Below are positions 1 to 9,300 of a stretch of DNA of 64,000 nucleotides, in pieces. Within the stretch, counting starts at the first letter, position 1. Every line of letters starts with the position of its first letter. The notes under the pieces were generated by a model. It was given only the letters and a program-made list of their open reading frames with translations. It did not search any database and was not told the origin of the DNA. Source of the stretch: Lewinellaceae bacterium (GTDB taxonomy: Bacteria; Bacteroidota; Bacteroidia; Chitinophagales; Saprospiraceae); NCBI GenBank assembly GCA_020636375.1, contig JACJXZ010000008.1:347056-411055 (forward strand). The letters run 5' to 3'. Made by a program: the position numbers and the translations under genes.

Positions 1-1
1 G

Positions 2-1525
2 GCGGGTGTGGGCTTCATTGCGTTGTTCGGGGTGGCGGTGCTCAACGGCATCGTGCTGATCAGCCATTTCAACCGCCTGCGGTACGAAGACGGGATGACG
101 AACATCCGCCAGGTCGTCATCGTTGGCAGCCTCACCCGCATGCGCCCGGTGATCATGACGGCCACGGTGGCGGCGCTGGGCTTTCTGCCCATGGCGCTTT
201 CCACTTCCAACGGCGCCGAGGTGCAGAAGCCGCTGGCCACGGTGGTCATCGGCGGGCTCATCACAGCTACCCTGCTCACGCTGGTCGTCATGCCGGTCCT
301 GTACTACCTCACCAACCGCAACCTGAAGCGAACCATACCGCCGGCCGCAGCCGTTCTGTTGCTCCCGCTGTTGCTTGCCGGCAACCCGGCCCGGGCCCAG
401 CAGCCGGAACTCACGCTGGAGGCAGCCCTGCAACAGGCCATGGACAACCACCCCAGCCTGAAGAATGGCGCCATTTCCGTTCAGCAGGCACAGCTGGGGA
501 TGGATGCAGCAACCGTTATACCGCCTACCGAACTGATGCTGGGCATCGGGCAATTCAACACCAATTCGATGGATTATCAGCTGGGTATCACCCAATCTCT
601 GGGCATTCCCGGCCTGAACCAACGCCGGCGCGAGGCAGCCCGTGCGATCCTCGCCCTGGCCAACGACAAACAGGCCCTGCTGGAACACCAGCTCGCCTAC
701 CAGGTGAAGAGCGCCTGGCAGGCCTGGCTGCACCGCCGGCAGCGGCTACAGGCGCTGGAACAGCAGGAGGCCCTGTACAACGAGCTGGCGGATAAGGCCG
801 CCCTCCAGTTCCGGACCGGGGAGATCGGGCAGCTGGAAAACACCCTGGCCGGCAGCCTGCTCACCCAGGCGCGCCGGGCGCTGAGCCAGGGCCGGATCGA
901 AGAAGAACAGGCCTATATCCGGCTGCTGCAACAGTCCTTTTCCGAAGGGTACCGGCGATCCGGCGACAGCCTGCAACTGTTGCCATTCCCGCCGCTGGCG
1001 GACAGCCTCGCCGCCCCGGGGCTGCAGCTCGCTCCCCTCGAACAGGAGATCGAAGTGGCCCGGCGACAGGCAGAAGTAGAATCCCGGCGCCTGAAACCCG
1101 AGCTGCGCCTGGGGGCCATGCAGCAAAGCATCCGCCCCGACTGGCCCCTGCACGCCCTGAACCTGGGGGCTGCCTTGCCCCTGTTCTCCAAAGCGCAACG
1201 CGCCCAGGCGGAACAGGCAAAACTGGAACAAGTGAGAGCGGTCAACAACCTAAGCTGGCAACGGCAACTCCTGCAGCAAGAGCGGCAGATGGCGCTGCAA
1301 CAAGCCCGGGCACTCCAACAGCAACTGCGGGCCGAGGGGCAGAACCTGCTCCGCCAGTCCGCCCAACTGCGCCGCCTGGCTTCCGCCCGGCTACGGGCCG
1401 GAGAAACCGACTACTTCCAGTTTGCCCAAAGCCTGGAAGCTGCCCTCAAAAACGAGCTGCAGTACATCGAACTCAGTGGGCAGTACAACCAGGCCGTGTT
1501 GTATCTCGAATTCCTTTCTAAATAA
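2..1525 (+). CDS. CusA/CzcA-type RND efflux pump, C-terminal end fused to a TolC-like outer-membrane factor (5' partial)
   Basis: The reading frame is open to the left window edge, so this is only the 3' end of a longer gene. The first ~105 residues are the last transmembrane segments of a heavy-metal RND pump (GVAVLNGIVLI, then TRMRPVIMT and the final VVMPVLYYL helix). After a hydrophobic stretch ending in ARAQ, residues ~130-505 form a TolC/CusC-like alpha-helical domain rich in Gln, Leu and Arg coiled coil. Inner-membrane pump and outer-membrane channel are therefore one polypeptide; such long CusA-TolC fusions are known in Bacteroidota. Family role: proton-driven export of Cu/Ag or Co/Zn/Cd; the metal cannot be told from this end. 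The adaptor gene follows 32 bp downstream, so the two form an operon. Confidence 0.9.
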   Translation, partial: AGVGFIALFGVAVLNGIVLISHFNRLRYEDGMTNIRQVVIVGSLTRMRPVIMTATVAALGFLPMALSTSNGAEVQKPLATVVIGGLITATLLTLVVMPVLYYLTNRNLKRTIPPAAAVLLLPLLLAGNPARAQQPELTLEAALQQAMDNHPSLKNGAISVQQAQLGMDAATVIPPTELMLGIGQFNTNSMDYQLGITQSLGIPGLNQRRREAARAILALANDKQALLEHQLAYQVKSAWQAWLHRRQRLQALEQQEALYNELADKAALQFRTGEIGQLENTLAGSLLTQARRALSQGRIEEEQAYIRLLQQSFSEGYRRSGDSLQLLPFPPLADSLAAPGLQLAPLEQEIEVARRQAEVESRRLKPELRLGAMQQSIRPDWPLHALNLGAALPLFSKAQRAQAEQAKLEQVRAVNNLSWQRQLLQQERQMALQQARALQQQLRAEGQNLLRQSAQLRRLASARLRAGETDYFQFAQSLEAALKNELQYIELSGQYNQAVLYLEFLSK

Positions 1526-1557
1526 TCGCCGGCCAGCAGGCCAAAAAATGTAAAGAC

Positions 1558-2688
1558 ATGAAATATATCAGAATAATTGTTTTCGCCCTGTTCCTAAGCC
1601 TGGCCCTGGGCGCCTGCCGGCAGCAGGCCGGCGAAGCCGACGCAGAACAAGCCGCCGCAGAAGGCGGGGAGGAGGCCGCCGTTTACCTTTCGCCCGAACA
1701 GATGGACCTGTCCGGCATCGTCCTGGGGCAGCCGGCCGTCCGGGAAATCGCCTCCTATGTCGAATGCTCGGGCGTGATCGACGTGCCGCCTTCGAATATC
1801 CGTTCTGTACACAGCCCGGTGACGGGTTTCGTCCAGCAGGTAAAGCACCTGCCCGGAGAATTCGTCCGCCGGGGAGACCAACTGGCCAGCATCGCCCACC
1901 CCGAGCTCGTCCGCCAGCAGCGCAGCTTCCTGGAGAGCGCCGGCAGGATCGCCTTCCTGAAGGCGGACCTGGAACGGAAAAAAGAGCTGGCGGAAGTAGA
2001 CGCCGCCTCGAAGAGGGCATACGAACAGGCCCGGGCCGACTATGCGGTGGAAGAAGCACACTACAACGGGCTGAAGGCCGAACTGGAGCTGATCGGCATC
2101 AACACACAGGGGCTGGAAGAAACCCGGCAGGTCCAGCAGAGCATCCGGCTCTACACGCCGGTTAGCGGCTATCTCACCCAGGTCAACGTCAATCCCGGCA
2201 AACTGGTGGAACCCAACATGCTGTTGTTCGAGATCATCGATAACAGCCACTTGCACCTGGAAGTAGAGGTGTTCGCCAAAGACCTGGGCAAGCTGCGCAA
2301 AGGCCAGAAAGTGATCGCTACGATTCCCGGAACCGATGAAGAACTGCACGGAGAGGTTCACCTCATCAACAAGGCGATTGACCTGGAAAAGAAAACCGCC
2401 AATGTGCATGTACACCTCGACGAAGAGCCTCAGGACCTGGCCATCGGCACCTTCCTGTATGCCCGTATCCGCACGGACTCGCGGCAGGTATCCGCCGTTC
2501 CGGAAGAGGCGCTGGTGCGTTCCGGCGGCCGCTCCTACGTTTTTATTAAGGACGCGCAGGGCTTCCGAAAGACAGAGGTGGAAACCGGACAGGCGGATGA
2601 AGGCTTCGTGGAAATCAAAACGCTCAACCTGCGGGAAGGCCAGCAGATCGCCCTGAAGGGGGCGTATTATATTAATGGGACGGAGTAG
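1558..2688 (+). CDS. Efflux RND transporter periplasmic adaptor (CusB/HlyD family lipoprotein)
   Basis: 376 residues. The N terminus is a lipoprotein signal with lipobox LALGAC, placing the protein in the periplasm on a membrane anchor. A barrel-sandwich/lipoyl-like half motif (HSPVTGFVQQVKHLPGEFV), a helical hairpin (~residues 120-185) and the second half (YTPVSGYLTQVNVNPGKLV) are followed by a beta-barrel domain and a membrane-proximal domain, the usual order for membrane fusion proteins. It would connect the pump with the TolC-like part encoded immediately upstream. The ATG at 1558 is the only start that gives the complete signal peptide. No histidine- or methionine-rich metal-binding tail is seen, so metal specificity remains open. 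Confidence 0.92.
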   Translation: MKYIRIIVFALFLSLALGACRQQAGEADAEQAAAEGGEEAAVYLSPEQMDLSGIVLGQPAVREIASYVECSGVIDVPPSNIRSVHSPVTGFVQQVKHLPGEFVRRGDQLASIAHPELVRQQRSFLESAGRIAFLKADLERKKELAEVDAASKRAYEQARADYAVEEAHYNGLKAELELIGINTQGLEETRQVQQSIRLYTPVSGYLTQVNVNPGKLVEPNMLLFEIIDNSHLHLEVEVFAKDLGKLRKGQKVIATIPGTDEELHGEVHLINKAIDLEKKTANVHVHLDEEPQDLAIGTFLYARIRTDSRQVSAVPEEALVRSGGRSYVFIKDAQGFRKTEVETGQADEGFVEIKTLNLREGQQIALKGAYYINGTE

Positions 2689-2768
2689 GGAGGTTGAGGC
2701 TGAGGTGGTTATCGGGACTTGGGCTCCTGGCGCTGGACAAAGTCGGAAGCTCGCCCGGAAGAGCAAAG

Positions 2769-2799
2769 CGAGGACGGGTCGGAAAGCGGCCCGTCCTCG
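2769..2799. terminator. GC-rich hairpin between convergent genes
   Basis: A perfect 10-bp stem (CGAGGACGGG with CCCGTCCTCG) with an 11-nt loop lies between the convergent adaptor and DUF2807 genes. There is no T run on either side, so a terminator role is inferred from position. The rest of 2689-2939 contains a second, longer imperfect inverted repeat built of GAGGTTGAGGCTGAGG (about 2691) and its complement at about 2915-2935. Confidence 0.4.
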
Positions 2800-2939
2800 T
2801 GCCTTAGCCGGGTAAAAAGTCGGAATGGCTTTAGGGGCCGGAACAATTGGGTTCCCTAACGGACAACTAACAACCGACAACAGCAACTTGTCCAGGCTCA
2901 GGCCGACACCCCCTTAATCTCAACCTCAGCCTCTCCCTC

Positions 2940-3665
2940 CTACTCCCGAACCACCTTGCTGGCCCCGCTCAGCCGGATGTCAGTAGAGGGGTTGCCTTTG
3001 TAAAAGATGTCGGCGCTGCCGCTGGCATCCACCCGGAGGCTTTCGCTGGCCCGGACCCAGGCCTTGCTGGCGCCGGAAGCGTCGATACTGACTTCCCGAG
3101 CCGGCATGTCGTACGCTTTCAGGCGGGCATTGCCGCTGAGTTGCGCGTCCATACCGTCTGCCGTACCCTTCAGTTCCAGTTCGGCGGTTCCGGAAAGGTT
3201 GACATCCAGGCGTTCCACGTCGCCGGTGAAGGAGGCTTCGGCGGCACCGGAAACCGAGGCGGAAAATTCGTCATGCGCACCGAATCGGAGCACGTTGGCC
3301 CGGGCGGCACCGGAGATATCAAACCCATCCAGTTGCGGCATGGTGATGGTGATGTCCACGCGGCGGCGGTTGTTGCGGTTGCGGTTGTAGCGTATTTCCA
3401 GCTCTTGTCCCCGGACGTCGAGCTCCAGCTCGTCCAGCTCGCGCGAGCAGCCTTCGGCGCTGACGGAGAACGATTCGCCGGGTTGGATCAGCAGCCGGAA
3501 GTTCTCCCCGGCATCCACTTTGGTAAAACCGGAAACGGAGAAGGAACGCTGATCGGATGCCGGGCAGTCAGCAGTGTAACTGCCTTCATCGCAGGAGGAG
3601 AAAAGGAGGGCCGGCAACAGCAGGAGCGCCAGCCAGTTGGAGGTGCTTTTAAATTGACGTTTCAT
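2940..3665 (-). CDS. DUF2807 (GIN-domain) lipoprotein
   Basis: 241 residues. A lipoprotein signal ends in lipobox LFSSC. The body is the repetitive beta-solenoid seen in DUF2807 'head GIN domain' proteins: FTKVDAGENFRLLIQPG at the start, then repeated short strands with S-G-A/S motifs (DISGAARANV, SVSGAAEASF, NLSGTAELEL, QLSGNARLKA, DASGASKAWV, DASGSADIFY, RLSGASKVVRE). It is probably exposed on the cell surface or in the periplasm. The biochemical role of the family is unknown. It is transcribed divergently from the ECF sigma factor at 3843, sharing a 177-bp upstream region, so it may belong to that regulon; this is inference from position only. Confidence 0.88.
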   Translation of the reverse strand: MKRQFKSTSNWLALLLLPALLFSSCDEGSYTADCPASDQRSFSVSGFTKVDAGENFRLLIQPGESFSVSAEGCSRELDELELDVRGQELEIRYNRNRNNRRRVDITITMPQLDGFDISGAARANVLRFGAHDEFSASVSGAAEASFTGDVERLDVNLSGTAELELKGTADGMDAQLSGNARLKAYDMPAREVSIDASGASKAWVRASESLRVDASGSADIFYKGNPSTDIRLSGASKVVRE

Positions 3666-3842
3666 GATGCAGATTGTTTTTGGTTTTCAATTACTATCAG
3701 GATGATAGCGGGATGCCCTCCCTTCCCCTATTTTTTGTCGCCAGGGACCCGGGAAATCCGATCAAAATGGCTTTTTCTTCTATCAACGGCAAGAATCAGG
3801 CAACGCTATGGATAAAATGCCTCGTATGAACAAGAAGAACAA

Positions 3843-4460
3843 ATGAATACACCCAGTGAACCTCCTTTGGAGGAGCTCATCGAAAAGTGTAAGCAAGGCA
3901 GCCGCCTTGCCCAAAACTTGCTCTTTCGCAAATACTACAGCTTTGCGCTCAGTATTTGTATGCGGTATTCATGCAACAGGGCGGAAGCCATGGAAATCCT
4001 GAATGATGGATTTTTCAATGTGCTGACCAAAATAGGCCAGTATAACCCGGTTTTTCCTTTCCGGGCCTGGTTCGGGAAGATATTCGTTCACGCAGCCATT
4101 GACTACAATCGAAAATACAAGCGGTTCCACGAAAGCCTGGAGGCAGAAGAGCCGACCGAAAGCATTATGCCAGCCGGCAGCAACGGGGCGCTGGAGAAAC
4201 TGTCGTATGAGGAGGCCATCGCCTTCATCCAACAGCTTCCGCCTGCTTACTGTGTCATTTTCAACCTGTACGTGATGGAGGAATATACGCACCAGGAAAT
4301 TGCTGAGCTGTTGGGCATCAGCCCGGGCACATCGAGGTCGAACCTGCACAAAGCGCGCATGAAGCTCCGTCAGATACTCGAACGGAACAGAGGCAACAGC
4401 TACTTCCGCCCGGAAAATTCTAAAGATGAAGAAGGACCAGAATATGGATCAACGTTTTAA
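3843..4460 (+). CDS. ECF RNA polymerase sigma factor
   Basis: 205 residues, the normal length for a Bacteroidota ECF sigma factor. Region 2 is visible around residues 20-95 (LFRKYYSFALSICMRY, then FPFRAWFGKIFVHAAIDYN), and region 4 at ~140-190 holds the helix-turn-helix (EYTHQEIAELLGISPGTSR followed by SNLHKARMKLRQ). It directs RNA polymerase to a small regulon. The stop codon lies inside the next gene (35-bp overlap), so the two proteins are translated together; the partner has the layout of a membrane-anchored anti-sigma protein. Confidence 0.93.
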   Translation: MNTPSEPPLEELIEKCKQGSRLAQNLLFRKYYSFALSICMRYSCNRAEAMEILNDGFFNVLTKIGQYNPVFPFRAWFGKIFVHAAIDYNRKYKRFHESLEAEEPTESIMPAGSNGALEKLSYEEAIAFIQQLPPAYCVIFNLYVMEEYTHQEIAELLGISPGTSRSNLHKARMKLRQILERNRGNSYFRPENSKDEEGPEYGSTF

Positions 4461-5715
4461 GGACGCTCTGAGTACCCCCCCGTCCTTTGACTACGACCCG
4501 GAAGCGTGGGCGGCAGTAGAGGAGCGGCTGAAGCAGGCCCGCCGGAAGCCGGCCGGGGTCTTTTTACCCGGCTGGGCGGCTGGGCTGGCGGTTCTGTTGC
4601 TGTTCGGCCTGTGCGGCTTTACCTCCTACCTGTCTATCCGCCTGAACCGGGCGGAACGACAACTGGCCCGGGCGGAGGCGCGGTTCAATCAACGGGCTGA
4701 TACGGTTTGGTTGGTGAAAGATCATTACATCTACGATACGGTTAACATTCATGGTTGGCAGCAACCGGCCATGCAAAGCGCCGGGAACTGGACAAGAAGA
4801 TTCCCCATTTTCCAGCCCGGCGCCTTTTCTTCTTCCGGCGTGGCAGCCCTCTCGGCTGGAAAAAGAAGGCTGGATGATTCCACGAAAGCGGGCCTTCCCG
4901 GGCGGCTCCCCATCCTACAGCGCTTTGGAGAAGAAGAAAATACCACTTTCCATCCCGAACTAAGCCGGACAGCACCAGTTGCCCGGCTGCCCCGGGCCGA
5001 TGCCCCCACCCCAGGCAGTCTAAACCCTTCGCCACCTCCCTTTCCTGCTATTGCCGGACAGAAAAGCAGCGCCGCCTCCTGGCTCAGGCGTACGGCGCAT
5101 CAAACGCTAAAACGGAGTAAACCCCAAGGACTGGCCTTAATGGCCGGCGGCAGCATCGCCAACGTATTCTCCATGCCGGGGACCTCCTTCTCTTCCTACA
5201 TCCTCGGTATCGGCGGCGAACTGGGCTACGGGCCCCACTGGAAGGTGGAGGCCGGGCTGGAGTTGCTGCACCTTTCCTTTGAGCTGTACCAGGAAGACAA
5301 CATCCATGAATATCCTTCCCTGATGCCGGACAACCCCTCCGATGGGCTGCAGGAACTATACGTAAGACTGGAGTATCTGCAACTGCCTTTTGCCGTGAAA
5401 TACTTTTTCGCCGGCCAGGGATCGATGCGGCCTTACCTGAAGGCCGGCGCGGTTCTCCGGCAGGCGCGGCGGCAGGATTTCAATTTCGAGTTCGCCGGCC
5501 CTTCAGGGCCTTATTACCGCCCACTTTCTATCCGGGAGGACAGCTTCTACCTGAGTTCCCTGCGAGGCGGCCCGGGCCTCGCCCTGGGAATAACCCGGAA
5601 CTGGGGATTGTTCGCAGAAGCCCTCTTAAACTACGATCACCGGCTGGGCAAAAATGACCATACGCTGATGCGTTACCTCAGTTTTAATGCCGGCCTGCAA
5701 TTCCGCTTGTACTGA
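4426..5715 (+). CDS. Putative anti-sigma / outer-membrane beta-barrel hybrid protein
   Basis: 429 residues from 4426; a second ATG at 4444 has a purine-rich GAAGGA upstream and could be the real start. Residues ~1-40 are a short cytosolic-type segment (FDYDPEAWAAVEERLKQA), then one clear transmembrane helix (GWAAGLAVLLLFGLCGFTSYL), a predicted short coiled coil (RLNRAERQLARAEARFN), a long Pro/Ser-rich linker, and from ~residue 225 amphipathic strands typical of the PorT/OmpA-like barrel family (GIGGELGYGPHWKVEAGLEL ... LQFRLY). The overlap with the sigma gene suggests control of the sigma factor. Inner-membrane helix and barrel-like domain in one chain is odd; the protein may span the periplasm. 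Function is inferred from context. Confidence 0.7.
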   Translation: MKKDQNMDQRFKDALSTPPSFDYDPEAWAAVEERLKQARRKPAGVFLPGWAAGLAVLLLFGLCGFTSYLSIRLNRAERQLARAEARFNQRADTVWLVKDHYIYDTVNIHGWQQPAMQSAGNWTRRFPIFQPGAFSSSGVAALSAGKRRLDDSTKAGLPGRLPILQRFGEEENTTFHPELSRTAPVARLPRADAPTPGSLNPSPPPFPAIAGQKSSAASWLRRTAHQTLKRSKPQGLALMAGGSIANVFSMPGTSFSSYILGIGGELGYGPHWKVEAGLELLHLSFELYQEDNIHEYPSLMPDNPSDGLQELYVRLEYLQLPFAVKYFFAGQGSMRPYLKAGAVLRQARRQDFNFEFAGPSGPYYRPLSIREDSFYLSSLRGGPGLALGITRNWGLFAEALLNYDHRLGKNDHTLMRYLSFNAGLQFRLY

Positions 5716-5771
5716 TTAACCGGGCAGGCAAACCCCGGATTTTGTATCTTGCCTCACCAAAAAAGAATCTT

Positions 5772-6323
5772 ATGGCAAGGAGAAAACCGAAAAACCGGGC
5801 ACAGCGCAGGCAGGCAGAGCGGCAGCGGCGCAGCAGCCTGAAATGGATCGTCATAGCGCTGGCCATCGCCTTGGCGGGCGGGCTGATCTACCTCGCCATT
5901 CCCAAAGGCAAAAAACCTACCATGGGCCCTCAATTTACCAAACAAGGAGAACTGCAATTTATCAGCCAGGAGAGCGGCGATGTGATCAGGGCCATCGATA
6001 TTGAAGTCAAAAAAGAGGAACTGGACAGAAGCACCGGCATGATGTGGCGCCGGTCGATGGAGGAAAACCAGGGCATGCTCTTCATCATGGACCGCCCCGA
6101 GCCGCAGTCCTTCTGGATGCGCAACACCTATATCCCCCTGGATATCATCTTCGTCGACGAGAACTTCCGGATACTGAATATCCGGGCCAATGCTCAGCCC
6201 GGGAGCCTGCAGAGCCAGAGCTCGGTCGGCGACGCCCTCTATGTGGTAGAAGTCATCGGCGGATTCTGCGCACAATACGGAATTGAAGCCGACGATGAGA
6301 TTCGCTATCAACTGAGCAATTGA
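5772..6323 (+). CDS. DUF192 family protein
   Basis: About 183 residues from the ATG at 5772; the same frame reaches back to a TTG at 5742, but that lies 27 bases after the previous stop and adds no family sequence. A basic N terminus (RRKPKNRAQRRQAERQRR) precedes one transmembrane helix (IVIALAIALAGGLIYLAI), and the rest is a DUF192 domain: SMEENQGMLFIMDRPEPQSF, FWMRNTYIPLDIIFVDE and VVEVIGGFCAQYGI. The family is small, secreted or membrane-anchored, with no established activity. The gene is followed by the convergent giant secreted-protein gene. Confidence 0.88.
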   Translation: MARRKPKNRAQRRQAERQRRSSLKWIVIALAIALAGGLIYLAIPKGKKPTMGPQFTKQGELQFISQESGDVIRAIDIEVKKEELDRSTGMMWRRSMEENQGMLFIMDRPEPQSFWMRNTYIPLDIIFVDENFRILNIRANAQPGSLQSQSSVGDALYVVEVIGGFCAQYGIEADDEIRYQLSN

Positions 6324-6377
6324 ATCCGGCGGGATACCCTTCCGTGCTATGGCCAGGAACCCGTAAAGCAAAAGCAA

Positions 6378-9300
6378 TTACCTCACCAACACCACTTCCC
6401 CCTTCGCCACTTCCACTCTCCCATCGGCCAGCACCACCTCGGCAAAAAAGGCGTACACCCCTGCCGGCATCCGCTGCCCCCGGAACGTACCGTCCCAGCC
6501 CAGGCTCTCCTGGTTGGGGGCGAAATTATCGTTCCTGAACAGCTGCTCGCCCCAGCGGCCGAACACCTGCAGGGTTTGCACCCGCTCTACCTCCGGGCCG
6601 GCAAAGACGGTGAAGCGATCGTTGCGGCCGTCCTCGTTTGGTGAGAAAGCATTGGGCAGGTAGAGCCTTACAGTGGCGTCTATTTCAATAAACAGATCAT
6701 CCGAGCCGGCGCAGCCGGCGCTGTCCCGTACCGTCAGTCGGTATAGGGTACTCTCCAGCGGGCGGGCGACGGGGTTGGGGCAATCGGCGCAGCTAAGCCC
6801 GGCGAGTGGATTCCATTCGTAGATAAAAGGCGTTCCGGACAGGATGATGGGGGTGAGCGTTATGCTGTCGCCCAGCCGCAGCGTCGTATCGCCCGGCAGC
6901 AGGACGGCCAGCGGAACCGGCTCGCCCACCGAAATGGAATAGGAGGACTCACACCCTTCGCGGTCCCGGATGTAAACATCATAAATACCGGGCGCCAAAC
7001 CGGCGAACAAATTTTCTGCCTGCCATTGCTCCCTGTCGAGGCTGTACTCGTAAGGGGGCGTACCGCCGGAGGCGATTTCCAGCAGGATAGCGCCGTCTTG
7101 CTCTCCGAAGCAGCTCGCCGGCACGCCGGCGGGTTCGGCAACCGGCCAGGAAAGCTCCTCTGGCACCTCCCGGACGCTAACGCTCCGGCAACCGGCAGCG
7201 TCAGTAACCGTCGCGGAGTACGTGCCGCCGGCCAGCACGGTGGCGGTGGCTGTTGTTTGGCCGTCGTTCCAAAGGTAAGCGTATGGCGGCGTCCCCCCGT
7301 TTGCTTCCACCGTCAGGCTGCCGGTAAGGGTAGCGCAGCTCAGCTGGCCGAGCGCGACCTGCAGGCTCGCCGTATCCAGCAGGATCACATGGATATTGTG
7401 GGTGGAGTCGCAGCCCAGCGAAGAGGTAAACATTTCTGAATATACGCCTGGCACTGTTGCCGGCTGCCCAAAGATTTCTGCGGTGTCGCCCCGGCAAAGC
7501 CGCAGGGTGTCGTAAGTTTCGATTTCTTCCAGTTCAGCCACGGCTAGCAACAGGGTGGAATCGCAACCGTTGGCAGCGGTATAAAGGAAGGGCGTCGTGC
7601 TGCCGCCGGGCAGCTCCATGCCGTCGAACGAATAGGTTTCCCCAAAGCAGGCTTGTACTTCCAGCAGCGTCAGGGCCGTATCCAGGGCGTTGACGTTGAC
7701 CAGCACCGTGGAATCGCAGCCATTGGCAGCCGGGAAGGAGAAGGCAGCCGATTGCCCGGCGGGCACGAGCGTGCCGTTATACCCGACACCCTGCCCCTCG
7801 CAGGCGGCCGTATCGATGACAGCCAGGACGGTATCGAGCGGAAGGACGGACACCTCCACGGTAGAGTCGCACCCCCCGGCAGTGGCAAAGCTGAAGATTT
7901 CCGTTTGGCCGGGCTGCAGCGTCACCCCATTGTATTCTGCCGTCTCTCCGGCGCAGGCGCTCAGGCCGACAGACAGGTAGAACGTATCGAGCGGGCTGAC
8001 GCGCACCAGCACCGTGGAGTCGCAACCGTTGGCCGCTGCGAGCCGGACTGTTTCGGACAGGCCGGGCGCCAGCAGCATACCGTTGTAATCCAGGAACTGC
8101 CCCCGGCAGATGGCGGTGTCGAGGGTGCTGGAAAAGGTATCGAGCGGCAGGGCAGTAACCTCCACCGTAGAATCGCAGCCGTTGGCGGCGGTGAACAGGA
8201 AGCTTTCGGCCTGGCCCAGCTGAAGCGGCACACCGTTATACTCGACGGTTTCTCCGGGACAGGTGCCCAGTTCCAATGCCAGGTAGAACGTATCGAGGGC
8301 GGCGACCTGCACCAAAAGATCACTGCCGTCGGGCAGTTGGACGGTGTCCATCTCATTGGGGTGGAAAACCTGCCCTTCCACGAGGAGGGAATCACCGAAG
8401 CAGATAGCCGTATCCAGGATGGCACCACAGTCTTCTATAATTATCGTCACGCTGTCGACACTGACGCAACCGGTGCTGTTGCTCACCACCAGGTTGTAGG
8501 TAGTAGTGGCGGCCGGAGTGGCCGTCACCGCCGGGCAGTCGGCACAGTCCAGGGTGGCGGATGGTGCCCACTGGTAGGTATAATCAGGATCTTGTGGGGT
8601 CGAGAAGCGGATGGAATCGCCGGAGCAAAGGATAGTGTCCGGCCGCAGGGCAATGGCAATAACCGGATTCAACCGGATTTCTATCGTGTCCCGCTTCACG
8701 TCGCCGCAGGCAGTGGTGGCTTCCACCCAGAAGGTGCCCGTCTCGAAAGTGGTGTAGGTTTGGCCGATCGCCCCGTCCTGCCAGCGGTAGGAGGCGAAGC
8801 CCGGCCCGGCGTCGAGCCGGAAGACGCCGTTTTCGCAGACGCTGGTGTCCGGGCCGAGGTCGATGTCCGGCACCGTCGTTTCGTAACCTGCGCTGTCGAT
8901 ATTGTTGGTATAATCGCACTCGATGATCTCGGTGGGCGGGAAGCCGGTTTCCAGGCTGAACACGGGAGACAGGGTGCCGTTGTCGTTGGCAATGCAGTAG
9001 ATCTGCGGCCCCTGCGGATGGGGTACGGATACTGTTGTGCTGTAGCATTCGCCGGGAAGGACCGGGCCCGGAGCGGTGAGTCCATCGGCCAGCACCGTAG
9101 CACCGGGGTCGGCGGTGGGGTTTCCATCGTAGAAGGTATAGGGCAGGGCGCTGAAGAGGGTATCCGTGCCTTCATTGCAGATACGGAGGGTTACGGCCAG
9201 GCTGTCGCCGTTGCAGTAGGCGCTGTCGAGGGCGACGATGGCGTCTACCGGGCTGGCCTGGCAGAGGATATCGCACTCCGGGCTGGCCGCCACGGCCTGT

